Assembly (NCBI RefSeq): GCF_026340095.1
Contig: NZ_JAPEPO010000001.1
Span: 6,732,001-6,796,000, forward strand
From: Streptomyces sp. NBC_01446
Lineage (GTDB): Bacteria; Actinomycetota; Actinomycetes; Streptomycetales; Streptomycetaceae
Direction: 5' to 3'
Length of the DNA stretch: 64,000 nucleotides
Made by a program: the position numbers and the translations under genes. Shown here piece after piece: positions 38,586-45,786 of the stretch (the stretch's first letter is position 1; each line of letters opens with the position of its first letter). The notes under the pieces were generated by a model. The model did not search any database and was not told the origin of the DNA. It was given only the letters and a program-made list of their open reading frames with translations.

Positions 38586-39542
38586 ATGCAGCACGCAGTG
38601 GGTTCGCCGCTGCCGCCGCCCCCTCAGCCGGGGCACGGACCGGCCGCCGGCTGGTCCCAGGCCGCGCATCACCCGGGCGCCCACCCGGGCCCCGGACCGG
38701 CGGGTCCGCCACCGCCTGCGCCGGGCTTCGCGGGCCCACCCGGCCCCTCGGGCCCGGCCCCGCACGCACCCGCGCCGCACGCTCCGGCGCCCGCCCCGCA
38801 CCAACCCGCCCCGCATCCCCAGGCCCCGCACAGCCCGCCGCCGCAGGGGCAGCACCCGCATCCGGGCGTCCCTCAGCACGCCCCGCCCCCCTCGCGGGAC
38901 ACCACGGGGCATGTGCAGCTCCCGCCCGGCGGCCCCGTCGCCATGCCGAGCCCGCCGCCCGCGGCCGGCACCGCCGACGCCACCGCCACGACGCTCGCCG
39001 TCCTGCTCATCGGCCCCGCCGGCGCCGGCAAGACGAGCGTCGCCAAGTACTGGGCGGATCAGCGCCGCGTCCCCACGGCCCACATCAGCCTCGACGACGT
39101 ACGCGAGTGGGTGCGCTCCGGCTTCGCCGACCCGCAGTCGGGGTGGAACGACCACTCCGAGGCCCAGTACCGCCTCGCCCGCCGCACCTGCGGCTTCGCC
39201 GCGCGCAACTTCCTGGCCAACGGCATCTCGTGCGTCCTCGACGACGCCGTCTTCCCGGACCGCCCGGTCGTGGGTCTCGGCGGCTGGAAGCGGCACGTGG
39301 GCCCCGGCCTGCTGCCCGTGGTGCTGCTCCCCGGCCTGGAGATCGTCCTCGAGCGCAACGCGGAGCGCAGCGGGAACCGCCGCCTCACGGACGAGGAGGT
39401 CGCCCGCATCCACGGCCGCATGGCCGGCTGGTACGGCTCGGGCCTGCCCATCATCGACAACTCCCAGATGGACGTGCCCACCACGGCCCGCGTCCTGGAC
39501 GACGTACTCGCCCGCTCGATCGCGAGCCCGCCCCAGTGGTAG
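38586..39542 (+). CDS. P-loop kinase-like ATP-binding protein with Pro/His-rich tail
   Basis: The 318-residue protein has an N-terminal region of about 130 residues made of Pro, His, Ala and Gly, followed by a P-loop domain. Walker A GPAGAGKT is at about 143-150, with LDDVREWVRSGF after it, an Arg-rich lid (RNAERSGNRRL) and PIIDNSQM near the end. The domain resembles AAA_33/zeta-toxin-like small kinases of the polynucleotide and chloramphenicol kinase type. The substrate is unknown. ATG 38586 has GGAG nearby; a TTG at 38541 would extend it. No antitoxin-like partner is adjacent. Confidence 0.7.
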   Translation: MQHAVGSPLPPPPQPGHGPAAGWSQAAHHPGAHPGPGPAGPPPPAPGFAGPPGPSGPAPHAPAPHAPAPAPHQPAPHPQAPHSPPPQGQHPHPGVPQHAPPPSRDTTGHVQLPPGGPVAMPSPPPAAGTADATATTLAVLLIGPAGAGKTSVAKYWADQRRVPTAHISLDDVREWVRSGFADPQSGWNDHSEAQYRLARRTCGFAARNFLANGISCVLDDAVFPDRPVVGLGGWKRHVGPGLLPVVLLPGLEIVLERNAERSGNRRLTDEEVARIHGRMAGWYGSGLPIIDNSQMDVPTTARVLDDVLARSIASPPQW

Positions 39543-39631
39543 TGGGCCCTCGGCCCGCCGCACAGCCCCCTGGACGGGCCTCCTCGCCGCTCGTCCGGAC
39601 GCGCTGACCGGGCCGCGTTCCCCCACCGCTC

Positions 39632-39637
39632 GTACGC
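39632..39637 (+). promoter_or_regulatory. -10 box of the M24-family gene, probably leaderless
   Basis: TACGCT ends 7 nt before the ATG at 39645 and no ribosome binding site is present, the same arrangement as at rarA and priA. No clear -35 box. Confidence 0.4.
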
Positions 39638-39644
39638 TCGGTTC

Positions 39645-40763
39645 ATGTCAGAGGTGTACGCGGCCCGTAGGGACCGGCTGAGGGAGCGCGCTGCGGCGGG
39701 CGGCAGTGCGGCCGTCCTCGTCTCGCGCCCCGCCAACGTTCGCTATCTCGCGGGCGCGGCGCCCCACGGCGCCGTGGTCCTGCTGGGGAAGGGCCCCGAC
39801 GCCGAAGGCGACGTCCTGATGTGCGGGACGCCGCCCAGCGAGCAGCCCGCCGAGGGGCGGCCCGACGAGTCGCTGCGCATCCAGGTGCTCGATGCGCCCG
39901 GCGGGGACCCCGCCGTCGCCGCCGCCGAGGTCGCGCTCTCCCTGGGGGCGGATTCGCTGGCCGTGGAGGAACACCATCTGACTGTGGCCAGGCACCGAGC
40001 GCTCGGCTCCGTGGCTCCCCGGCTGCGCCTCGCCGACCTGGGCGGCGCCGTGGAGCAGCTGCGGCTCGTCAAGGACGAGGAAGAGATCTCCTGCCTGCGC
40101 ATCGCCGCCGAGATCGCCGACCAGGCCCTCGGTGAACTGCTCGAATCGATCCTCGTCGGCCGCACCGAACGCCATCTCGCCCTGGAACTGGAGCGCCGCC
40201 TGGTCGACCACGGCGCCGACGGCCCCGCCTTCCCGACCTCGGTCGGTACCGGGCCGAACTCGGGCCGTGGCGCCCACCGCCCCACCGATCGCCGCGTCGA
40301 AGAGGGCGACTTCCTCTCGGTCTGCCTCGGCGCCGCCTACCGCGGATACCGCTGTGAGATCGGCCGTACGTTCGTCATCGGCACCTCGCCCGCGGACTGG
40401 CAGATCGACCTGTATGACCTGGTCTTCGCAGCCCAGAGGGCCGCCCGGGAGAGCCTCACACCCGGCGCCGAGTGCCGTGAGGTGGACCGTGCGGCACGCC
40501 ACGTACTGGACTCCGCGGGGTACGCGGACGGCCTCTCACAGCTCACCGGACACGGTGTCGGACTCGAAATCGACGAGGAGCCGCAGTTGGCCCCCGCGGC
40601 CATGGGTAAACTGGACCTTTGTGTGCCGGTCACCGTCGAACCGGGGGTCCACCTCCCGGGCCGGGGCGGTGTCCGGATCGATGACACGCTCGTCGTGCGC
40701 CCCGAGGCGGACGGCGGACCCGAGCTACTCACCATTACGACCAAGGAGCTGCTCGCGCTGTAA
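39645..40763 (+). CDS. M24 (aminopeptidase P/prolidase)-fold protein with altered metal site
   Basis: The 372-residue protein has a creatinase-type N-terminal domain and a pita-bread M24 domain from about residue 150. Active M24 enzymes bind two metals through Asp, Asp, His, Glu and Glu. Here the first Asp position reads Cys (FLSVCLGA), the second reads Glu (YRCEIGRTF), the His (TGHGVGLEI) and first Glu (VTVEPGVH) remain, and the last Glu reads Asp (VRIDDTLVV). It may have changed metal use or lost peptidase activity. It lies just upstream of efp, where bacilli and many others place a prolidase gene, and is usually annotated Xaa-Pro peptidase. Confidence 0.85.
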   Translation: MSEVYAARRDRLRERAAAGGSAAVLVSRPANVRYLAGAAPHGAVVLLGKGPDAEGDVLMCGTPPSEQPAEGRPDESLRIQVLDAPGGDPAVAAAEVALSLGADSLAVEEHHLTVARHRALGSVAPRLRLADLGGAVEQLRLVKDEEEISCLRIAAEIADQALGELLESILVGRTERHLALELERRLVDHGADGPAFPTSVGTGPNSGRGAHRPTDRRVEEGDFLSVCLGAAYRGYRCEIGRTFVIGTSPADWQIDLYDLVFAAQRAARESLTPGAECREVDRAARHVLDSAGYADGLSQLTGHGVGLEIDEEPQLAPAAMGKLDLCVPVTVEPGVHLPGRGGVRIDDTLVVRPEADGGPELLTITTKELLAL

Positions 40764-40814
40764 CGGCGCGCGCCCCCGGGGTCGTCCATCGTCAGTCCAG
40801 GAGATTCCGCAACC

Positions 40815-41381
40815 GTGGCTTCCACGAACGACCTCAAGAACGGCCTGGTGCTCAAGCTCGACGGGGGCCAGCTCTGGTCCGTCGTCGAGTTCCAGCACGT
40901 CAAGCCCGGCAAGGGCCCTGCCTTTGTGCGCACCAAGCTCAAGAACGTGCTCTCCGGGAAGGTCGTCGACAAGACCTTCAACGCCGGCGTCAAGGTCGAG
41001 ACGGCCACGATCGACAAGCGCGACATGCAGTTCTCGTACATGGACGGCGAGTACTTCGTCTTCATGGACATGCAGACGTACGACCAGCTCATGGTCGACC
41101 GCAAGTCTGTCGGTGACGCCGCCAACTTCCTGATCGAGGGCTTCACCGCCTCCGTCGCGCAGCACGAGGGCGAGGTGCTCTTCGTCGAGCTGCCGGCCGC
41201 CGTCGAGCTCGTCGTCCAGGAGACCGAGCCGGGCGTCCAGGGCGACCGCTCCACCGGTGGCACCAAGCCCGCCACGCTGGAGACCGGCCACCAGATCCAG
41301 GTGCCGCTCTTCATCACGACCGGCGAGAAGATCAAGGTCGACACCCGCACGAGCGACTACCTCGGCCGGGTGAACAGCTAA
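40815..41381 (+). CDS. efp: Elongation factor P
   Basis: The 188-residue, three-domain tRNA mimic rescues ribosomes stalled on polyproline. The tip loop is K-PGKGP with Lys33, and the family ending TRTSDYLGRV is present. In E. coli the tip lysine is beta-lysylated by EpmA/EpmB, and other bacteria use other modifications; the PGKGP loop is characteristic of actinobacterial EF-P that is reported to work without modification. No modification enzyme gene is in this window. Start GTG 40815; nusB follows after 2 bp. Confidence 0.96.
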   Translation: MASTNDLKNGLVLKLDGGQLWSVVEFQHVKPGKGPAFVRTKLKNVLSGKVVDKTFNAGVKVETATIDKRDMQFSYMDGEYFVFMDMQTYDQLMVDRKSVGDAANFLIEGFTASVAQHEGEVLFVELPAAVELVVQETEPGVQGDRSTGGTKPATLETGHQIQVPLFITTGEKIKVDTRTSDYLGRVNS

Positions 41382-41383
41382 CC

Positions 41384-41818
41384 GTGGCTGCTCGCAACAC
41401 GGCCCGCAAGCGCGCCTTCCAGATCCTTTTCGAGGCAGACCAGCGCGGAGTCGACGTCCAGACGGTCCTCGCGGACTGGATCCGGCACTCCCGGTCCGAC
41501 ACCCGGCAGCCGCCGGTCAGCGAGTACACGATGGAGCTGGTCGAGGGATACGCGCGCAAGACCGCGCGTATCGACGAGCTCATCTCGCAGTACGCCGTCG
41601 GGTGGACCTTGGACAGGATGCCGGTCGTCGACCGCAACATCCTGCGCCTGGGCGCCTACGAGCTCGTCTGGGTCGACGACACCCCGGACGCCGTGGTGCT
41701 CGACGAGGCCGTGCAGCTCGCCAAGGAGTTCTCCACGGACGATTCCCCGGCCTTCGTCAACGGGCTTCTGGGCCGCTTCAAGGACCTGAAGCCGACGCTG
41801 CGCCGCGACGAGGCGTAG
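41384..41818 (+). CDS. nusB: Transcription antitermination factor NusB
   Basis: The 144-residue helical protein binds boxA RNA with ribosomal protein S10 in rRNA antitermination. Recognisable blocks are ARKRAFQILFEADQRG and the C-terminal AVQLAKEFSTDDSPAFVNGL. The GTG start is 2 bp after efp, so the pair is co-transcribed. A 24-bp hairpin terminator follows. Confidence 0.96.
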   Translation: MAARNTARKRAFQILFEADQRGVDVQTVLADWIRHSRSDTRQPPVSEYTMELVEGYARKTARIDELISQYAVGWTLDRMPVVDRNILRLGAYELVWVDDTPDAVVLDEAVQLAKEFSTDDSPAFVNGLLGRFKDLKPTLRRDEA

Positions 41819-41836
41819 CAGGCAGACAGCGACAGC

Positions 41837-41886
41837 CATCAGGCCCGGAGCGGAACACTGAACAGTGTTCCGCTCCGGGCCTGATG
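41837..41886. terminator. Bidirectional terminator after nusB
   Basis: A perfect 24-bp inverted repeat (41837-41860 with 41863-41886) followed by CTTTTCC lies 18 bp past nusB. It is among the longest hairpins in the window. Confidence 0.92.
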
Positions 41887-41890
41887 CTTT

Positions 41891-41986
41891 TCCGGGACTC
41901 CGGGACTCCGGGACTCCGGGACTCCGGGACTCCGGGACTCCGGGACTCCGGGACTCCGGGACTCCGGGACTCCGGGACCCCGGGAC
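41891..41986. repeat. Tandem 8-bp repeat array between nusB and bldD
   Basis: The unit TCCGGGAC is repeated 11 times without error from 41891 to 41978, followed by one copy with T changed to C (41979-41986). It starts 4 bp after the nusB terminator. Such a pure short array is typical of slipped-strand variable DNA. It is translated nowhere that I can support. The unit is not self-complementary over its whole length but contains CCGG-like symmetry (TCCGGGA). Confidence 0.95.
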
Positions 41987-42115
41987 ACTGCCGGACTGCG
42001 GCGCACGGGGGCGGCTGCGGGACACGGTGCGGCAGGGCACGAGAGCGCCGGAGGGGCGGGCCGCGAAAACGCGGGCCCGCCCCTCCGGCGTGACGTTTCT
42101 GCCGACTTCTGTCTG

Positions 42116-42616
42116 TCAGAGGTCGTCGTGAGCGACAGCGCGACGCGCGTCGGCGTCCAGGACGCCCCAGCTGATGAGCTGCTCGGTGAGAACCGAGGGC
42201 GACTGGTCGTAGATGACGGCGAGGGTGCGCAGGTCGTCCTGGCGGATCGACAGCACCTTGCCGTTGTAGTCACCGCGCTGGGACTGGATCGTCGCCGCGT
42301 AGCGCTGCAGGGGACCCGCCTTCTCCGGCGGGACGTGGGCCAGGCGCTCCAGGTCGAGAACGAGCTTCGGCGGGGGCTCGGCCGCACCGCCCGGCGTGGT
42401 GCCCGGCAGGAGCTCCTGCACCGGCACCCCGTAGAAGTCCGCCAGCTCGGCGAGGCGCTGCACGGTCACGGCACGGTCGCCGCGCTCGTACGAACCGACC
42501 ACGACCGCCTTCCAGCGTCCCTGGGACTTCTCCTCGACACCGTGGAGGGAAAGGCCCTGCTGGGTGCGGATGGCGCGGAGCTTGGCCCCGAGCTGTTTGG
42601 CGTATTCGCTGGACAT
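42116..42616 (-). CDS. bldD: Developmental master repressor BldD
   Basis: The 166-residue repressor of Streptomyces sporulation genes has an N-terminal XRE-type helix-turn-helix (about 8-70, LRAIRTQQGLSLHGVEEKS) and a C-terminal c-di-GMP-binding domain. The ligand signature RxD-x8-RxxD is intact as RGD-x8-RQDD (RGDYNGKVLSIRQDD), so dimerisation by tetrameric c-di-GMP is expected. Start ATG 42616 has GGGAG six bases upstream. Palindromic sites at 42663-42702 fit the known autoregulation. Its presence strongly supports a sporulating actinomycete. Confidence 0.97.
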   Translation of the reverse strand: MSSEYAKQLGAKLRAIRTQQGLSLHGVEEKSQGRWKAVVVGSYERGDRAVTVQRLAELADFYGVPVQELLPGTTPGGAAEPPPKLVLDLERLAHVPPEKAGPLQRYAATIQSQRGDYNGKVLSIRQDDLRTLAVIYDQSPSVLTEQLISWGVLDADARRAVAHDDL

Positions 42617-42662
42617 ATAGCTCCCGGACGCTGTATCAACGTGCGGCTCCGCCGCGTGGCTG

Positions 42663-42702
42663 GTAACTCACTGTGAGGTTACGCAGCGTTACTTGGCTGC
42701 GT
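42663..42702. promoter_or_regulatory. Operator region of bldD (candidate autoregulatory sites)
   Basis: Two palindromes are adjacent. GTAACTCAC-T-GTGAGGTTAC (42663-42682) is nearly perfect with one extra base and contains the BldD-type half sites AGTgA/TCACt. It is followed directly by the perfect 7-bp repeat ACGCAGC-N8-GCTGCGT (42681-42702). BldD is known to repress its own promoter. Confidence 0.6.
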
Positions 42703-42814
42703 CAAGCCGAGTGGTCCGTTACCGACCATCCCTCGGAACGGCGTGTCTCGCACCTCCAGGGGGGTGATCAGTGGCGTTGCGGGCCTGGTACCGTTGATGG
42801 CGCAAATCCGACGT

Positions 42815-42846
42815 CCTTTAAGGTCCGTCCCGTGAGGCGGAGAAGG
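42815..42846 (+). promoter_or_regulatory. PyrR-binding RNA loop in the pyrR leader
   Basis: The leader contains GTCCCGTGAGGC at 42827-42838, a full match to the PyrR anti-antiterminator consensus RUCCNGNGAGGY. A 5-bp stem (42825-42829 with 42836-42840) closes the hexaloop, and an outer stem pairs CCTT (42815-42818) with AAGG (42843-42846). The outer right arm is part of the ribosome binding site AGAAGGGGG, so PyrR with UMP would block pyrR translation, as described for mycobacteria. Confidence 0.8.
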
Positions 42847-42859
42847 GGGTCCGTTTTTT

Positions 42860-43435
42860 ATGGACATCAGCAGCTCCGATGAGGCACGCCCCGTACTCGA
42901 GGGCCCCGACATCGCGCGGGTAATGACCCGCATCGCTCACGAGATCGTCGAGCGCGCCAAGGGCGCCGAAGACGTCGTGCTCCTGGGCATTCCCACCCGC
43001 GGCGTCTTCCTGGCCCGCCGGCTCGCGGACAAGCTCGAAGAGATCACCGGACAGAAGATCCCGGTCGGCTCCCTCGACATCACCATGTACCGCGACGACC
43101 TGCGCATGCACCCGCCGCGTGCGCTGGCCCGCACGGAGATCCCCGCCGACGGCATCGACGGCCGCCTCGTCGTCCTCGTCGACGACGTGCTCTTCTCCGG
43201 CCGCACCATCCGCGCCGCACTCGACGCCCTGAACGACATCGGGCGCCCCCGCGCCGTGCAGCTCGCGGTCCTCGTCGACCGCGGCCACCGCGAACTCCCC
43301 ATTCGAGCCGACTACGTCGGCAAGAACCTCCCCACGTCGCTGCGGGAGACGGTCAAGGTCCAGCTCGCCGAGGAGGACGGACGCGACTCCGTGCTGCTCG
43401 GCGCCAAGCGGACCGCTCCGGCCGGCGAGCAGTAG
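42860..43435 (+). CDS. pyrR: Pyrimidine operon regulator / uracil phosphoribosyltransferase PyrR
   Basis: The 191-residue PRTase-fold protein senses UMP/UTP and binds pyr mRNA. The PRPP motif is LVVLVDDVLFSGRTIRAAL, and the RNA-contact segment with LGIPTRGVFLARRLA is conserved. It also can convert uracil to UMP. It heads the pyr cluster. The ATG is preceded by AGAAGGGGG and then a run of six T; the run is not preceded by a clear terminator hairpin, so translational rather than transcriptional control is likelier. Confidence 0.96.
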   Translation: MDISSSDEARPVLEGPDIARVMTRIAHEIVERAKGAEDVVLLGIPTRGVFLARRLADKLEEITGQKIPVGSLDITMYRDDLRMHPPRALARTEIPADGIDGRLVVLVDDVLFSGRTIRAALDALNDIGRPRAVQLAVLVDRGHRELPIRADYVGKNLPTSLRETVKVQLAEEDGRDSVLLGAKRTAPAGEQ

Positions 43436-43436
43436 C

Positions 43437-43461
43437 CACCCTCAGCCCGACCCTGAGGGTG
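43437..43461 (+). promoter_or_regulatory. Hairpin between pyrR and pyrB
   Basis: A perfect 9-bp stem (43437-43445 with 43453-43461) with a 7-nt loop starts 2 bp after the pyrR stop, 55 bp before pyrB. It may be a partial terminator or an mRNA processing or stability element inside the operon. Confidence 0.5.
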
Positions 43462-43516
43462 CCACCGCGCGCCCGTATGCCCGAATACTCCTGAACTTTC
43501 CTACGGAGCCTCCCCG

Positions 43517-44494
43517 ATGATGCGACACCTCATCTCGGCCGCCGACCTCACCCGCGACGACGCCGTCCTCATCCTCGACACCGCCGAGGAGATGGCCCGG
43601 GTCGCCGACCGGCCGATCAAGAAGCTGCCCGCCCTGCGCGGCCGCACGATCTGCAACCTCTTCTTCGAGGACTCGACCCGCACCCGGATCTCCTTCGAGG
43701 CCGCCGAGAAGCGCCTCTCCGCGGACGTCATCAACTTCGCCGCCAAGGGGTCCAGCGTCTCCAAGGGCGAGTCCCTCAAGGACACCGCCCAGACCCTGGA
43801 GGCGATGGGCGTCGACGCCGTCGTCATCCGGCACGGTGCCTCCGGCGCGCCCTACCGCCTCGCCACCTCGGGCTGGATCGACGCCCCGGTCATCAACGCG
43901 GGCGACGGCACCCACCAGCACCCCACGCAGGCACTCCTCGACGCGTTCACGATGCGCCGCCGCCTCGTCGGCCGCGACGCCGGACTCGGCAAGGACCTCG
44001 AGGGCAAGCGCATCACGCTCGTCGGGGACGTCCTGCACAGCCGCGTCGCCCGCTCGAACGTGGACCTGCTGCACACCCTCGGCGCCGAGGTCACCCTCGT
44101 CGCCCCGCCCACCCTCGTCCCGGTCGGCGTCGAGACCTGGCCCTGCGAGGTCTCGTACGACCTCGACAGCACCCTGCCGAAGTCCGACGCCGTCATGATG
44201 CTGCGCGTCCAGCGCGAGCGGATGAACGCCGCCTTCTTCCCGACCGAGCGCGAGTACTCGCGGCGCTACGGCTTGGACGGCGACCGCATGGCGAAGATGC
44301 CCGAGCACGCCATCGTGATGCACCCGGGCCCGATGGTCCGCGGCATGGAGATCACCGCCGAGGTCGCCGACTCCGACCGCTGCACGGTCATCGAGCAGGT
44401 CGCCAACGGCGTCTCCATCCGCATGGCCGTCCTGTACCTGCTTCTGGGCGGCAACGAGCCCGCCGTCACCCACACCCGTACCGAGGAGAAGTAA
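43517..44494 (+). CDS. pyrB: Aspartate carbamoyltransferase catalytic subunit
   Basis: The 325-residue enzyme makes N-carbamoyl-aspartate from carbamoyl phosphate and aspartate. The carbamoyl phosphate site is FEDSTRTRISFE, followed by GEDSLKDT-like KGESLKDTAQTL, DGTHQHPTQALLD, and the aspartate-binding RVQRERM. No PyrI regulatory subunit gene is nearby, as normal for Gram-positives. The next in-frame ATG is directly adjacent (ATGATG), so the start is uncertain by one residue. Confidence 0.96.
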   Translation: MMRHLISAADLTRDDAVLILDTAEEMARVADRPIKKLPALRGRTICNLFFEDSTRTRISFEAAEKRLSADVINFAAKGSSVSKGESLKDTAQTLEAMGVDAVVIRHGASGAPYRLATSGWIDAPVINAGDGTHQHPTQALLDAFTMRRRLVGRDAGLGKDLEGKRITLVGDVLHSRVARSNVDLLHTLGAEVTLVAPPTLVPVGVETWPCEVSYDLDSTLPKSDAVMMLRVQRERMNAAFFPTEREYSRRYGLDGDRMAKMPEHAIVMHPGPMVRGMEITAEVADSDRCTVIEQVANGVSIRMAVLYLLLGGNEPAVTHTRTEEK

Positions 44495-44499
44495 GAACC

Positions 44500-45786
44500 A
44501 TGAGCAAGATCCTTATCCGTGGTGCGAAGGTGCTCGGCGGCGAGCAGCAGGACGTCCTGATCGACGGCTCCGTCATCGAGGCGGTCGGCACCGGCCTGTC
44601 CGCCGAGGGCGCCGAGGTCGTCGAGGCCGGCGGCAAGGTCCTCCTGCCGGGCCTCGTCGACCTGCACACCCACCTGCGCGAGCCGGGCCGCGAGGACTCC
44701 GAGACCGTCCTCACCGGCACCCGGGCCGCCGCCTCCGGTGGCTACACCGCCGTGTTCGCCATGGCCAACACCTTCCCGGTCGCCGACACCGCCGGCGTCG
44801 TCGAGCAGGTCTACCGGCTCGGCCAGGAGTCCGGCTACTGCGACGTACAGCCCATCGGCGCCGTCACCGTCGGTCTGGAGGGCAAGAAGCTCGCCGAGCT
44901 CGGCGCCATGCACGAGTCCGCCGCCGGCGTCACCGTCTTCTCCGACGACGGCAAGTGCGTCGACGACGCGGTGATCATGCGCCGCGCCCTGGAGTACGTG
45001 AAGGCCTTCGGCGGCGTCGTCGCCCAGCACGCGCAGGAGCCCCGTCTCACCGAGGGCGCCCAGATGAACGAGGGCATCGTCTCGGCCGAGCTCGGACTCG
45101 GCGGCTGGCCCGCCGTCGCCGAGGAGTCGATCATCGCCCGCGATGTGCTGCTCGCCGAGCACGTCGGCTCCCGCGTGCACATCTGCCACCTGTCCACGGC
45201 CGGCAGCGTCGAGATCGTGCGCTGGGCCAAGTCCCGCGGCATCGACGTGACCGCCGAGGTCACCCCGCACCACCTGCTCCTCACCGACGAGATGGTGCGC
45301 ACGTACAACCCCGTCTACAAGGTCAACCCGCCGCTGCGCACCGAGCGCGACGTCATGGCCCTGCGCGAGGCGCTCGCCGACGGCACGATCGACATCGTCG
45401 CCACCGACCACGCCCCGCACCCGCACGAGGACAAGGACTGCGAGTGGGCCGCGGCCGCCATGGGCATGGTCGGGCTCGAGACCGCCCTGTCCGTCGTGCA
45501 GCAGACGATGGTCGAGACCGGGCTGCTCGACTGGGCCGGCGTGGCCGACCGCATGTCCGTCAAGCCGGCGCAGATCGGCCGGGCCAACGGCCACGGACGG
45601 CCCGTCTCGGCAGGTGAGCCCGCGAACCTCGTCCTGGTCGACGCCGATTACCGTGGAGCCGTGGACCCCGCCGGCTTCGCCTCGCGCAGCCGCAACACGC
45701 CCTACGAAGGGCGTGAGCTGCCCGGGCGCGTCACGCACACGTGGCTGCGGGGCAAGGCCACGCTCGTCGACGGGAAGCTCGCGTGA
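44500..45786 (+). CDS. pyrC: Dihydroorotase
   Basis: The 428-residue amidohydrolase is the type I dihydroorotase that closes carbamoyl-aspartate to dihydroorotate. Metal ligands are in VDLHTHLREPG (HxH near residues 56-58), HICHLSTAGS, and DHAPHPHEDK with the catalytic Asp. It starts 5 bp after pyrB. Its stop overlaps the GTG of the PH-like gene. Confidence 0.96.
   Translation: MSKILIRGAKVLGGEQQDVLIDGSVIEAVGTGLSAEGAEVVEAGGKVLLPGLVDLHTHLREPGREDSETVLTGTRAAASGGYTAVFAMANTFPVADTAGVVEQVYRLGQESGYCDVQPIGAVTVGLEGKKLAELGAMHESAAGVTVFSDDGKCVDDAVIMRRALEYVKAFGGVVAQHAQEPRLTEGAQMNEGIVSAELGLGGWPAVAEESIIARDVLLAEHVGSRVHICHLSTAGSVEIVRWAKSRGIDVTAEVTPHHLLLTDEMVRTYNPVYKVNPPLRTERDVMALREALADGTIDIVATDHAPHPHEDKDCEWAAAAMGMVGLETALSVVQQTMVETGLLDWAGVADRMSVKPAQIGRANGHGRPVSAGEPANLVLVDADYRGAVDPAGFASRSRNTPYEGRELPGRVTHTWLRGKATLVDGKLA

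Noticed and set aside
38586..39542. Zeta-type toxin of a toxin-antitoxin pair
   Set aside because: The P-loop domain has some resemblance, but no small antitoxin gene lies beside it and the gene sits among conserved core genes.
41891..41986. CRISPR array
   Set aside because: The 8-bp units are contiguous without spacers and no cas genes are near, so this is a simple tandem repeat.
41865..42131. Repeat protein with RDSGTPGL-type units translated from the tandem array
   Set aside because: All frames through an 8-bp repeat give 8-residue repeats; no ribosome binding site or family supports expression.
42851..42860. Intrinsic terminator at the T-run before pyrR
   Set aside because: Six T precede the ATG, but no GC-rich hairpin sits directly before them; the nearby hairpin fits the PyrR loop and ribosome-site sequestration better.
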